Positions 56,239-64,000 of a stretch of 64,000 nucleotides of DNA are shown piece by piece. A program made the position numbers and the translations under genes. Each line of letters starts with the position of its first letter. Position 1 is the stretch's first letter. The stretch spans positions 72,194,039-72,258,038 of the forward strand of contig NC_086026.1 in assembly GCF_036323735.1 (NCBI RefSeq), written 5' to 3'. This stretch comes from Rattus norvegicus (taxonomy: Eukaryota > Chordata > Mammalia > Rodentia > Muridae). Below the pieces are notes generated by a model. That model did not search any database, was not told the origin of the DNA, and saw only the letters and a program-made list of their open reading frames with translations.

Positions 56239-59200
56239 TTCACAACAAGCAGAATACACACACCCATAAGTAAAATCAATGTTAAAAAATATTCTAAAGA
56301 GGAAGGACACCAAGATGGCAAAAAGGTTCCTGTCGCCAAGCCTAACAGCCAAGTTTGATTCTCAAAACATACCTGGTAGAAGGAAAGAACCGACTCCCCA
56401 ATACTGTCTTTTAACTCCCATGGTCACAATGTGCTGTCCTAATTGTTTTTTAAAAACCCTAAAAGATGAAAAGTATCTACAATACTAGTTACTCACTTTA
56501 ATTACTGACTTCTAGAATAATGAAAATTCTATAGACAAACACCTTTGAAAAATTACCTCTCCATTTTATCTCAAAGCTGAGGGTAGCAAACGTGACCAGC
56601 AGAAGGACAAAGAGAGAAATGCAGGCATACGTACCCATCAATAATGAGGTGTTCATATGGGGCCTTCTTATCACACACAGGACAAACCCATGTTGGCTTT
56701 TTCTCATTCATTTGAATATAAAGAGTTGCATCAAAACACTGGAGGTGGGAACAGGTAAGTGCCCGACATGGAATTGTCAGTCGCATTTTCCCAAGCTTTA
56801 AGAAAGGGAAACGGTCAATATTAGTAGGTGTTGTCGAAAACTTATGCTGTAATAATGACTTCCAAGTACAACATGCATGTACTATGATTTAAACTGTGTT
56901 GTGCCCACAATCCTTGTAGCTCAGGCTCAGTTAACATGGAAGAGGAGGCAGACAAAGTGCAAGGCCTGAGAAGCATGAAGTTTGCCTAGACTAGTTCCTA
57001 GAAACAGCAGGGATGCTTTTGATACTGCAACAGCACTGCTGTCTAAGAAGACCTGCATGAGGATAATACCAACAGACATGCCATAGGGCAATCCTGCACA
57101 GGGCCACTCCTACACAAAGAACTAGAGAGACAATGGAAGGATGCTGAGTTAGAAGAAACAGTCTTCCCCACGATGATCCTCCTAATTGCTCTGAAATTAT
57201 ATACATACAAGTAACAGTTTATCACATGGACTGAGCAGGTTGTATTTATATATATAGGCATGTGTGTATGTGTGTGTGCGTGTGTGTGTGTAAAAACAAA
57301 GAAAAGAGGCTGTGATTTTGAGACTGAGCAAGGGAGAAGGTACTTCAGAGGGATTTTCTACGAAAAGGAGAATGGGAAAATGTTATTACTTACACTTTAG
57401 TTTTTAAAAAGTAAAAATTTTAATATCAAAAACATGCTCTATGTGTACGTGTTTCACTACTATGGAAGAAAATAAAACTTTTTTATTCAGGGGTCGGGGG
57501 GAACCTACCTGAAGGATTAAAATACTACAGCATCTGTTTGGATATCAAACACAGTGACTATGAATAGTCTGCCGTAAGAGCCATCTACTACCACCTACAG
57601 ACTGTGGTGAGTTTCTTGTTGGAAATGTCTCAATCCCTTTGAATGTTGCTCTCATATTGTGTGTGTGTGTGTACACGCATGTTGAACCTGGGGCCTCACG
57701 ATTGCTAGCCAAGCACTTCACCACTGAGCTGTATTTGTAGCTCTCTCTCTCACTCCCGCTCTCACTCTTTTAAATCAGTCTTTGACCTGAAAAAAGTTAA
57801 GAACCATCTACTTAGAGATTTTTAAAAAAGACGACATGGAGATCAGCATGGACACTAACACCATTTCTGAATGAATACTCAGTTCACAGGATGAAGCCCA
57901 AATCACCCATTTCTTCCATGATATGAGGCATAATGGCTAGGCAGCTCTGAAGAGGAGACAGATGTGCACTCTGAACCTCTCTCCTCACTGGGTATCATCA
58001 CTCAGTCAATAGCTCCAGCTCTCAGACACTGCTAGTACATTGGGGACATTTTTCTTGCCCAGTAATTGTGGACTGAGCTGACACAAACTGACTCTATTCA
58101 GAGTCTTCTTTAATCCTACACTGCTTGCTTGGGCCCAAAGTAAAAATACTGCTGGGGACCTGCACAAGGAGTAAAGTATCATGATCTCCATCACCACTAC
58201 AGCATTTCCAAAGTCCATAACGGCCCCAGAGCATGTAAGCTACTCACTCTCTACAATGATATTACTTGGTAAGTTCATGGAAAAGGACTTTCCATATGTC
58301 TGTGAGTTAAAAGAGTAAAGGGTTCGTGGCTTACAAAATTTCAGGGAAATGTGTAATTTCCTTGTCTACCAAGGAAACCAACTGTCATGGGGCCCTAAAT
58401 TATTGTTCTGAGTCCAATGATTTACTGTGCTTCTGGGAAGACACTTAACCTTTCTGGGCCTCCTTTTCTACATAGAAAGTAGTACCATTTCCTTTCCACT
58501 TCCACTGGATGCAGCGATAAAGAATTTAAAAAAAAACTCTGAACATGCTAACCACCTAAGACAGGAGGAACAACAATTTATCATGTCCAAAGCATGGAGA
58601 GGAGAGAGCAGGGGTAAAGAGTGCCTGTCTCTGTGTGCAGCTCTACCCTTGAACAAGATTAGACTGCTTTATTTCTTTGTGAATCTCCTACTGGAAACAG
58701 GTCAGACTCATGCCCTTGTCCCCAGGTTAGGAAAAGTACCTGCTATCCTGTAAGATGATAGTCTTGTGTATGACAGACTGTCAACTGTGTATGCTAGCAG
58801 TCCTAGGAGAAACTTTTTCTGTCTTAAAGATGTGAAGACACTGGGGAGTATAGGAATAAAGGCATGTGAAAGGAAAGCCTTTAAGAACTACCTCTTTCAA
58901 AGTATAAATAAAGTCTGTGGCCTATTGCTTGGATTCTGACGCCCTCCTTCTTCCTGTCTGTGTGAAGCATCAAGGGAGCCCCACAGCTCTATAGCTGGGA
59001 GCGTTTGTGCTGGCACAGAGCTCCCATCAGACGCTCAACCTGTGCTTTCTTCATGGAATATTAAGCAACCAGTAGAACTTTGCATTTCACTGTTAAGGTC
59101 TAATTTGAGATATAAAAACTGAGTTTGGGGCTGAGATGCAGTCACAAGAACATTTGCCTTCTGTGCAAGAAGCCCTGAGTCCCAGCACTGACTCACAGAG

Positions 59201-62075
59201 CTGGTTCTAGAGTCCTATCACTCGGACAGGGGAAGCTGTTCAAAACCATTCTCAGTCTCAATAGTGACTCTGAGACCAGTCTGGGCAATATGGCCCCATC
59301 AACTAGACCGTACCTTAGAAACTGTTGATGGATTAATAAATGCCTTAGCTAATGGCAAACAAGCAGTGGATCTTCTGTTGCCAGAACTAATTTGCTTTTT
59401 GGCCTTTTTCCCATATGCTTATGGAAATCTAATAATAAGAACAGAACACAAGTTCAGTAAAGAGTGTCATGAAGCTGTTCAGTTAGCCCTTTATGCACAG
59501 AGGCAAGAAAACGATCCCATGTCTTTGTGTTGAGCGTCACTGACAAGGTGACCTACGGTCTGAAAGCAAACTGACAGGTAGACAGTATAAGAATGACAGT
59601 TATAAGTGGTATAAGGAACCAGAAGTTCATGTTCAAATATATGGCCTTTTAGTAGCTGTAACACAAACATCATCTAAAGATCATACAATAACATCTAAGT
59701 GAAGACTCCTCCTGTCTCTCATCTTAAAATCAATCACTAGATTTAGGTGTCTACCAGACAGGCATTTACTGTTTCTAACATAGTATCAGAAGGGGCAAGC
59801 TCTAAGCAGTTTAGTCTTTTGATTACAAAGTTAGGTTCTCTTCCCTTTGAAGGATAAGATGGATGTCTGCACTATCAACAGATGAACATAAACAAGCTCC
59901 CATGTTTTCTAGTGAGGCTGACTTTACTCAGCCATGCTACAGCACATGATGCTGTATAAAGAAAAAAACTAGCCATAAGCCGGCTTACACCAGCAGGAGC
60001 CTACAATGTCATGGTAACCCGTACTTCTTCGTATAATAAGAAAGTCTGATTGATACTTAAAAAAAAAAAAAATCTCGTTAGGTTTTTCATAATAATAAGT
60101 ACTCATAAAATAAATTTCTAGTTTATTTTCTCTCTATCAATTCTAAATTATCTATGTTAGGGTTTACAGGTCTGTGGAACAGCTCACATCTGACTTCTCA
60201 ACATTTCTGTCTCTGTTCTTAATAAATTAGAACCGACAATCCTCAAAGAGAAAAAGCATTTTAATTATTTTTGTTGCCTTTAGCTAAATGGCACACAAAT
60301 AACGGAAACTCATTTATTCTGAGCTCTGCATATTACAAAAGGGAAATAGAAATGCACAGTCAGACAGCATATTTACATATTTCAAAGAACAAATCTCTTT
60401 TTATGATTCCATAAATTTGATATATAGATGAGTTATCACAACTGTATTTTATTTTTGAGCAAAAACGTACCTAAAAATATATGGCCTTGCTATTCTGGAA
60501 TAACTGTAGGGGGAATTATCCCTTTAGCCAAATAGAAAATCATGACATATTGTAATTATATATTACATATAGTAGCTTTTTATGATCTGAATTTTGAAAG
60601 CAGATGCTAGTTTACAATGAACTGCTGAGACTGTTGAACTAATGAGAGAGGAGCACAGGGGACATCAAATTAGAAGCTGGCTGAGTAAATCAAGAAGTTT
60701 AAGAAGCAAAATGTGATCCATATTTCCCCTAACAGGAAAAGCACCTGAACCACAGAATAAAGAGCACCTTCCATGAATAAGATTGCTGTCATATAGCGGG
60801 CAGCTTCTTCATATGAACACATCTCGTGTGACTGCTCAATGTTCTAAATACTACATGTCAGTGCAGCTGTAAACACTTTTAAGATGGGAACACAGAGGAT
60901 CAGACTCAGGAAATGAAGCTTCTGTGGTCTTTTAAATTTATCCTCTCAACTGGGGTTTTACAATGAAATGAAGCAGCAAGAAACCCTGAAAAGGGGAGTA
61001 GGTTAAGTGAGGATTTGGAGAAAAAGAATGATATGTTATTTTAAATTATTTTATTTAAAGGTTTTTCCCTCACTTTCTACCTTCCTGATCTTGAGCCAAT
61101 TTTATGATTCTTTAACATTTATCTGGTTATTAAAGAATGTTTAATAATAGTAACAATACTTTTCTTAAGGAAGACAGGCTACAAAATCCACTGTGGCAAA
61201 GGACACAGTGGATTAAATTGCACTGTGCTTCTTCTATGGCCATAATGGTGTATAAAAAAAAGGAAGGGATCCCAGCTTAGGAAACATGTAAAAGACAGAT
61301 TACAAATTAATCATACACCGATGACTTTATATTTGAGTTAAGGCTTAGTAAGCAATACTAGGCTAAGATGAAGGACAATAATACCTACATATTTTACAAA
61401 ACTTGCTATTTTTTTTTTTTTTTGGTTCTTTTTTTCGGAGCTGGGGACTGAACCCAGGGCCTTGCACTTCCTAGGTAAGCGCTCTACCACTGAGCTAAAT
61501 CCCCAGCCCCAAAACTTGCTATTTCTTAAAAGAACATGAAACTACCAGCAGAATCTCAATGCTGAAAGCTTTCAATGACACCACCTTCCTGAACAATCCA
61601 GGCAAATCAAGAGGCAAGTGTGCCTTCGTTCTACATACATTTGAATATGGCTAATTTGATTAGCTAAAATGTCAGCAGCTGGCTACTACCTTCACCCCCT
61701 TCCATATGACGGCAATGTTCAACCGTGATTCCTAATCTTGGTGTGTGCGCCCACCAACAAATTAGGTATGAAATGAGTTCAACATAATTTTTTTGCTTAT
61801 AGTTTTAATCATTTGGTCAAATCTAATGACTTTATAATTATTTCATTCAAATGACTGTTCCTTCCCTTTCTGGTATTAAGTTAATTCTATAGGTATATGG
61901 AATTCAGTCAGGTAGAACAGAATTTCCTTTCTCCTCCTCCTCTTTTTACATTAAGACAGGGTGTTGCTATGGTAACTTAGCTGGCCTTGAACCTAATGGT
62001 AATCCATCTGCTTCAGCCCTATCCCCACAAGTGTTAGAATTATAGTCATGGGTCTCCAGGACCGGTGCTGCAGTG

Positions 62076-62138
<63 letters not shown>

Positions 62139-62778
62139 TGTGTGTGTTACTAGCAATGGCATCATTTTTTGTTTTGTGTTTGCTGTTGTTTTTAATTTTC
62201 ATGAAGACAAAGTCATCTTGGGGCTTAACATGTAAACCAGGTTAGTCTTGAACTCAGATTCTTTTGTCTCTGCCCACAAATGCTACGATTAAAGGTATGT
62301 GCCATGCCCAGCTGGTACAGGTTTTAAATGGTGGCTTCTTATAGCTACTGCTGACAAAATGGTTAAATTTCGATGTGGGTGACTATTCAATTTCTATCCA
62401 GAAAAGTCCTGTTTGAATTAGTGGAGTATGGAAACACCACAGCACTCCCTACTCTGTTCTTTTAAGTGGACCCTGAGAGACAGTTGTTTACTGAAGGCCG
62501 CATTTAGATAATTTATTTAGTGTACACTATGCAGAAGGCACACTTTAGAATTGTTCAGCTCACAGTCCTATGCTTCAGTGTCTTTCCACTGTAATAAACT
62601 CTGACAGTGTAAGAATGCGGAGATTCTAAAGTAGGCAGAATTTCTCACACTCGGTAGAAAGAAGAAGTGTGTATACTCAAAGGCAAGCATTAGCAAACAC
62701 TTACTGGACACAGCAGCGAAACCCGTAGGCTGGTAGTAGCTATCTCACTATCTGGATCTGCAGTTAACTTCTCTTTAA
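43200..62778 (-). CDS. Pias1: Pias1, E3 SUMO-protein ligase PIAS1 (3' part, 7 coding exons; 5' part off the window)
   Basis: PIAS1 is a nuclear SUMO E3 ligase acting on STAT1, p53 and many chromatin proteins. On the minus strand, joining 62778-62705, 56795-56635, 54436-54306, 53057-52877, 48631-48489, 46188-46151 and 43493-43200 gives one open frame of 339 full codons plus stop, about residues 313-651 if the protein is 651 long as in human. Most of the SP-RING is here (CRALTCSHLQCFD ... WVCPVCDKKAP). With that numbering Cys351, His353, Trp372, Cys374 and Cys377 fall exactly on known key residues. Exon 11 carries the SUMO-interacting motif VIDLTIDSSSDEEEEE. The tail is Ser-rich with a poly-Ala run and ends FGIIPDIISLD. 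The SAP and PINIT domains must lie beyond 64000. All splice sites seen are GT-AG. Confidence 0.97.
43494..46150 (-). other. Pias1: Pias1 intron 13
   Basis: A 2.7-kb intron with little repeat content, a poly(C) run at 44573-44586, and a near-CTCF motif cctgcagggggcac at 43951-43964 (one mismatch). Open frames at 45238-45642 and 44722-44919 are not recognised as genes. Confidence 0.6.
46151..46188 (-). CDS. Pias1: Pias1 exon 13 (38-nt micro-exon)
   Basis: Completes Gly, then LDFFPFLSGDNQ, joining DLQG to HYNTS exactly as in human PIAS1. Acceptor tttccacag and donor gtatgt on the minus strand. Confidence 0.95.
46310..46640 (+). repeat. B1 SINE with AAAC-rich tail
   Basis: agaccatggtggtgcacacc, ttagaggctagcctggtcta, then an AACA/AAAC-rich tail to about 46520. 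It ends near a duplicated aaacccaagtttt at 46580 and 46610. Confidence 0.75.
46655..46815 (-). repeat. TTTA/TTTG-rich tract with B1 remnant
   Basis: tttatttgtttgtttgttta leads into reversed B1-like text (tgtagagcaggctggccata ... gagtgctgggattacaggga). Confidence 0.7.
47060..47370 (+). repeat. B2 SINE inserted into a B1-type SINE
   Basis: A B1-type element (ggctaggcatggtggcacat ... ctttaa) is interrupted at cctaacattcag (47092-47103) by a full B2 (47104-47306). It resumes with a second cctaacattcag (47307-47318), which is the target duplication. Confidence 0.92.
47860..48135 (+). repeat. B3/B4-like SINE with B1 portion
   Basis: gggctgacaagatgtctcag ... ctgagtttgattcctaaaat, then aatatcctagctcttagaag and ttgaggccagtctggtctac: a diverged tRNA-type head joined to a B1-like body. 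Confidence 0.65.
48489..48631 (-). CDS. Pias1: Pias1 exon 12
   Basis: Forty-seven full codons ILSLPHQASPVSRTPSLPAV to FHMTPMPYDLQ with split Gly codons at both ends. Acceptor ttcccacag, donor gtgagt on the minus strand. Confidence 0.97.
49668..49840 (+). repeat. B1 SINE
   Basis: Near-consensus B1 (ggctgtggtggcacaagcct ... agggctacacagagaaaccc) with an AAACC-rich tail. Confidence 0.93.
51132..51247 (+). repeat. ID element
   Basis: Full ID with a long A then (AAAAG)n tail. The target aaatcatcattttt (51118-51131) recurs as aaatcttcattttt from 51248 with one mismatch. Confidence 0.94.
52877..53057 (-). CDS. Pias1: Pias1 exon 11 (SUMO-interacting motif)
   Basis: Fifty-nine full codons CLSSTLEHQVASHNQSSNKN to SPLSNK. 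Contains KKVEVIDLTIDSSSDEEEEE, the SUMO-interacting motif with its CK2-type serines and acidic run. Acceptor cccacacag, donor gtgagt on the minus strand. Confidence 0.97.
53275..53410 (+). repeat. B1-type SINE (5' truncated)
   Basis: ctcttgaggcagaggcaaaa, gttcaagactagcctggtct and gagttccaggacagctagga identify a diverged B1. Confidence 0.75.
53696..53880 (+). repeat. B2 SINE
   Basis: Near-consensus B2 starting gggctggagagatggctcag. A small deletion sits near the usual gaagacagc. Confidence 0.94.
54031..54125 (+). repeat. ID element, 13-bp target duplication
   Basis: Full ID body. aaatctagtacca repeats exactly at 54018-54030 and 54126-54138. It lies about 180 bp from Pias1 exon 10. Confidence 0.96.
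54306..54436 (-). CDS. Pias1: Pias1 exon 10
   Basis: Forty-three full codons LFMEILKYCTDCDEIQFKED to SYNGVD with split Gly codons at both ends. It follows the SP-RING zinc core. Acceptor ttcatctag, donor gtgagt on the minus strand. Confidence 0.97.
54437..56634 (-). other. Pias1: Pias1 intron 9
   Basis: A 2.2-kb AT-rich intron with an (AT)n block at 55009-55046, GATT repeats at 56076-56101 and (CA)n at 56186-56235. No other exon recognised. Confidence 0.65.
56186..56235. repeat. (CA)n microsatellite
   Basis: About 50 bp of CA repeat in Pias1 intron 9, preceded 85 bp earlier by a (GATT)n tract. Confidence 0.96.
56635..56795 (-). CDS. Pias1: Pias1 exon 9 (SP-RING core)
   Basis: Fifty-three codons from LGKMRLTIPCRALTCSHLQC to YEHLIID plus two bases of Gly. 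Holds zinc ligands Cys-x-His (CSH) and Cys-x2-Cys (CPVC) and the conserved Trp before CPVC. Acceptor tcttaaag, donor gtacgt on the minus strand. Confidence 0.97.
59310..59700 (+). pseudogene. Unrecognised coding-like fragment
   Basis: An open frame at 59264-59533 reads TLETVDGLINALANGKQAVD and FSKECHEAVQLALYAQ before a stop. A different frame just downstream reads KNDSYKWYKEPEVHVQIYGL, then VAVTQTSSKDHTITSK and a stop near 59699. The composition looks protein-like and the break suggests a decayed processed gene or transposon relic. I do not recognise the family; it may be chance. Confidence 0.25.
61412..61510 (-). repeat. ID element, 14-bp target duplication
   Basis: Reversed ID. aaaacttgctattt occurs at 61398-61411 and 61511-61524. 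Confidence 0.95.
61950..62320 (-). repeat. B1 remnants flanking a long (GT)n tract
   Basis: Reversed B1-type text at 61950-62055 (aagacagggtgttgctatgg ... ccacaagtgttagaattata), (GT)n at 62073-62148, and another B1-type piece at 62205-62320 (gtaaaccaggttagtcttga ... acgattaaaggtatgtgcca). Confidence 0.75.
62705..62778 (-). CDS. Pias1: Pias1 exon 8
   Basis: Two bases complete Ile, then 24 codons KEKLTADPDSEIATTSLRVS to LLCP, leading straight into LGKM of exon 9. Acceptor gcatttcag, donor gtaagt on the minus strand. The start of the SP-RING lies here. Confidence 0.96.
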
Positions 62779-64000
62779 CTGAAATGCATTGGAGAGAAAA
62801 CAAGTAGAACGACTTTATTAAAGACATTACTAATATAACACTGAAAAAGAAGCGTTAAAACTTAACACCTAAATCACCCAAACTCACCTGAACAATGATT
62901 TTCCCATCACCTGTCTAGAAAGCTAAGAGCAGTTACATGGCTTCTGCCCTTCATAGTAAGCAAGGGAAGGAGGGCCTCACTCTGAAGCTCCTGCAAAGCC
63001 CTAGTATTACATCACAGCCCACAGGAAGCTGGTCCTACAGCAGCTTATGTGTTCCAGGGATGGTTGGCCCTTTTCAGTTAGTACTCCAAGATACTAATGA
63101 TTTTCTTTAAAATTATGATTAATTTGCAGTCTTTGATTTTAAAGGAAAGCAAAGAACACGATAAAATTAAGTTTGCATGGCCAGAAAATGAACAAAACAT
63201 TTATTATAACCCTACTAACTCCACTTTTAAATTATAAAAGAAAAGAAAAGTTTCAAGTATTTCTTTACCATTTACTGAATCTTGTCATTTACCTGTAAAC
63301 TCAATGTGCTGTCTTTAGCAAGTCAACTGCCTCTTTCCGCTAATGTTATTTACAGCAACTCCAGAAGCCACACCAGACACTCTACATCTTTTCAGTTCCA
63401 ACATCCTACAATTTTCAAAGAGGTACTGATACTTTTACTTTTCATGGCTATTCTTTTACTGTCCTCCAATTTACTGTAAAAGATTCCTTATACTTCCCAT
63501 GGATGGCGATTTGAATAAGAATGGCCCCCACAGCTTTATATATTTGAATGTTTGGTCACCTGGGAGTGGCACTATTTGAGAAGGATTAGAAGGTAGGGTC
63601 TGGGCTGGAGAGATGGTCCAGCAGTTAAGAGCACTGACTACTCTTCCAGAGGTCCTGAGTTCAAATCCCAGTGACCACATGGTGGATCACAACCATCTGT
63701 AACCACCTGATGCCCTCTTCTGGTGTGTCTGAAGATAGCTACAATGTACTTATATAAATAAAAATTAATTAAAACAAAAAGAAGAAGAAGAAGGAGGAGG
63801 AGGAGGAAGAAGAGGAGGGGGGGAGGAGGAGGAGGAGGAGGCAGGGCCTTGTTGGAGGAGTATGTCACTGAGGGTGACTTCTGAGGTTTCAAAGGCCCAA
63901 ACCAGGCCCAGTCAGTCAGTCAGTCTGTCTGTCTGTCTGTCCCCCCACCCCCCAAATCGATCAGGATTTAGCTCTCAGGTACTGTTCCAGCATGTCCCTG
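62779..64000 (-). other. Pias1: Pias1 intron 7 (partial)
   Basis: No further Pias1 exon is recognisable up to the window edge, so exons 1-7 (SAP and PINIT domains) lie outside. The right part is repeat-derived. Confidence 0.7.
63490..63950 (+). repeat. Interspersed rodent repeat split by a B2 with a purine-rich tail
   Basis: An older repeat (tatatatttgaatgtttggt ... gggagtggcactatttgaga) is interrupted by a B2 at 63602-63775. Its A-rich tail has expanded to GAA/GAGG repeats (63776-63841). The host then continues (ggccttgttggaggagtatg ... gaggtttcaaaggccc) and ends in AGTC/TCTG repeats at 63911-63940. Host family unassigned. Confidence 0.8.

Larger units (their letters stand above)
56796..62704 (-). 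other. Pias1: Pias1 intron 8
   Basis: A 5.9-kb AT-rich intron. It holds a (GT)n stretch at 57257-57291, an unrecognised coding-like fragment at about 59310-59700, an ID (61412-61510), a B1 remnant (61950-62055) with an X-box-like sequence, (GT)n at 62073-62148 and another B1 remnant (62205-62320). 57800-59100 and 59760-61380 show no gene or named repeat. Confidence 0.65.

Noticed and set aside
62045..62245. Cys-Val and Thr-His rich open frames, here and at other (CA)n/(GT)n tracts
   Set aside because: Artifacts of dinucleotide repeats being open in several frames.

Overview
This is mammalian nuclear DNA, almost certainly rat (Rattus). It is dense in rodent SINEs: B1, B2, B3/B4-like copies and about a dozen near-identical, sharply bounded ID elements, whose large recent expansion is typical of rat. 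It also has long (CA)n tracts, and its genes are made of short exons with GT-AG introns. Rebuilding the spliced frames gives three orthologous genes in the order Cln6 (+), Calml4 (+), Pias1 (-). This is the known CLN6-CALML4-PIAS1 block (human 15q23, in reverse orientation).

Layout. 1-4800: intergenic DNA with SINEs, ending in a 300-bp pyrimidine-rich tract and a CpG-rich promoter. 4801-18724: the complete Cln6 coding region, seven exons, 308 codons plus stop, 3' UTR to about 19740. 19741-24773: intergenic, with a hAT-type MITE, a C-rich minisatellite and a CTCF-type motif. 24945-36275: the complete Calml4 coding region, five exons, 153 codons, with an in-frame upstream extension from 24774. 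36600-39530: a short tail-to-tail intergenic interval. 39530-43199: probable long Pias1 3' UTR, nearly SINE-free. 43200-62778: the last seven coding exons of Pias1 on the minus strand (numbered 8-14, about residues 312-651). Its 5' exons lie beyond the right edge.

Functions. CLN6 is a multi-pass ER membrane protein that helps export lysosomal enzymes; its loss causes neuronal ceroid lipofuscinosis. CALML4 is a calmodulin-like light chain with decayed calcium loops. PIAS1 is a nuclear SUMO E3 ligase; the window holds most of its SP-RING zinc core, its SUMO-interacting motif and its Ser-rich tail. The three share no pathway; they are simply neighbours.

I found no CRISPR array, operon, phage or other new multi-gene system. 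The points most worth checking are regulatory and structural: a convergent pair of CTCF-type motifs, RFX X-boxes (one beside Calml4 exon 2), a TFEB/MITF-type palindrome in Cln6 intron 1, extra loss of calcium ligands in Calml4 EF-hand 4, the six-cytosine tract of Cln6 exon 4 (the mouse nclf site), a solo LTR with 6-bp target duplications, and several nested SINE insertions. All exon joins were made by hand from splice consensus, frame and recalled human proteins; no search was run.
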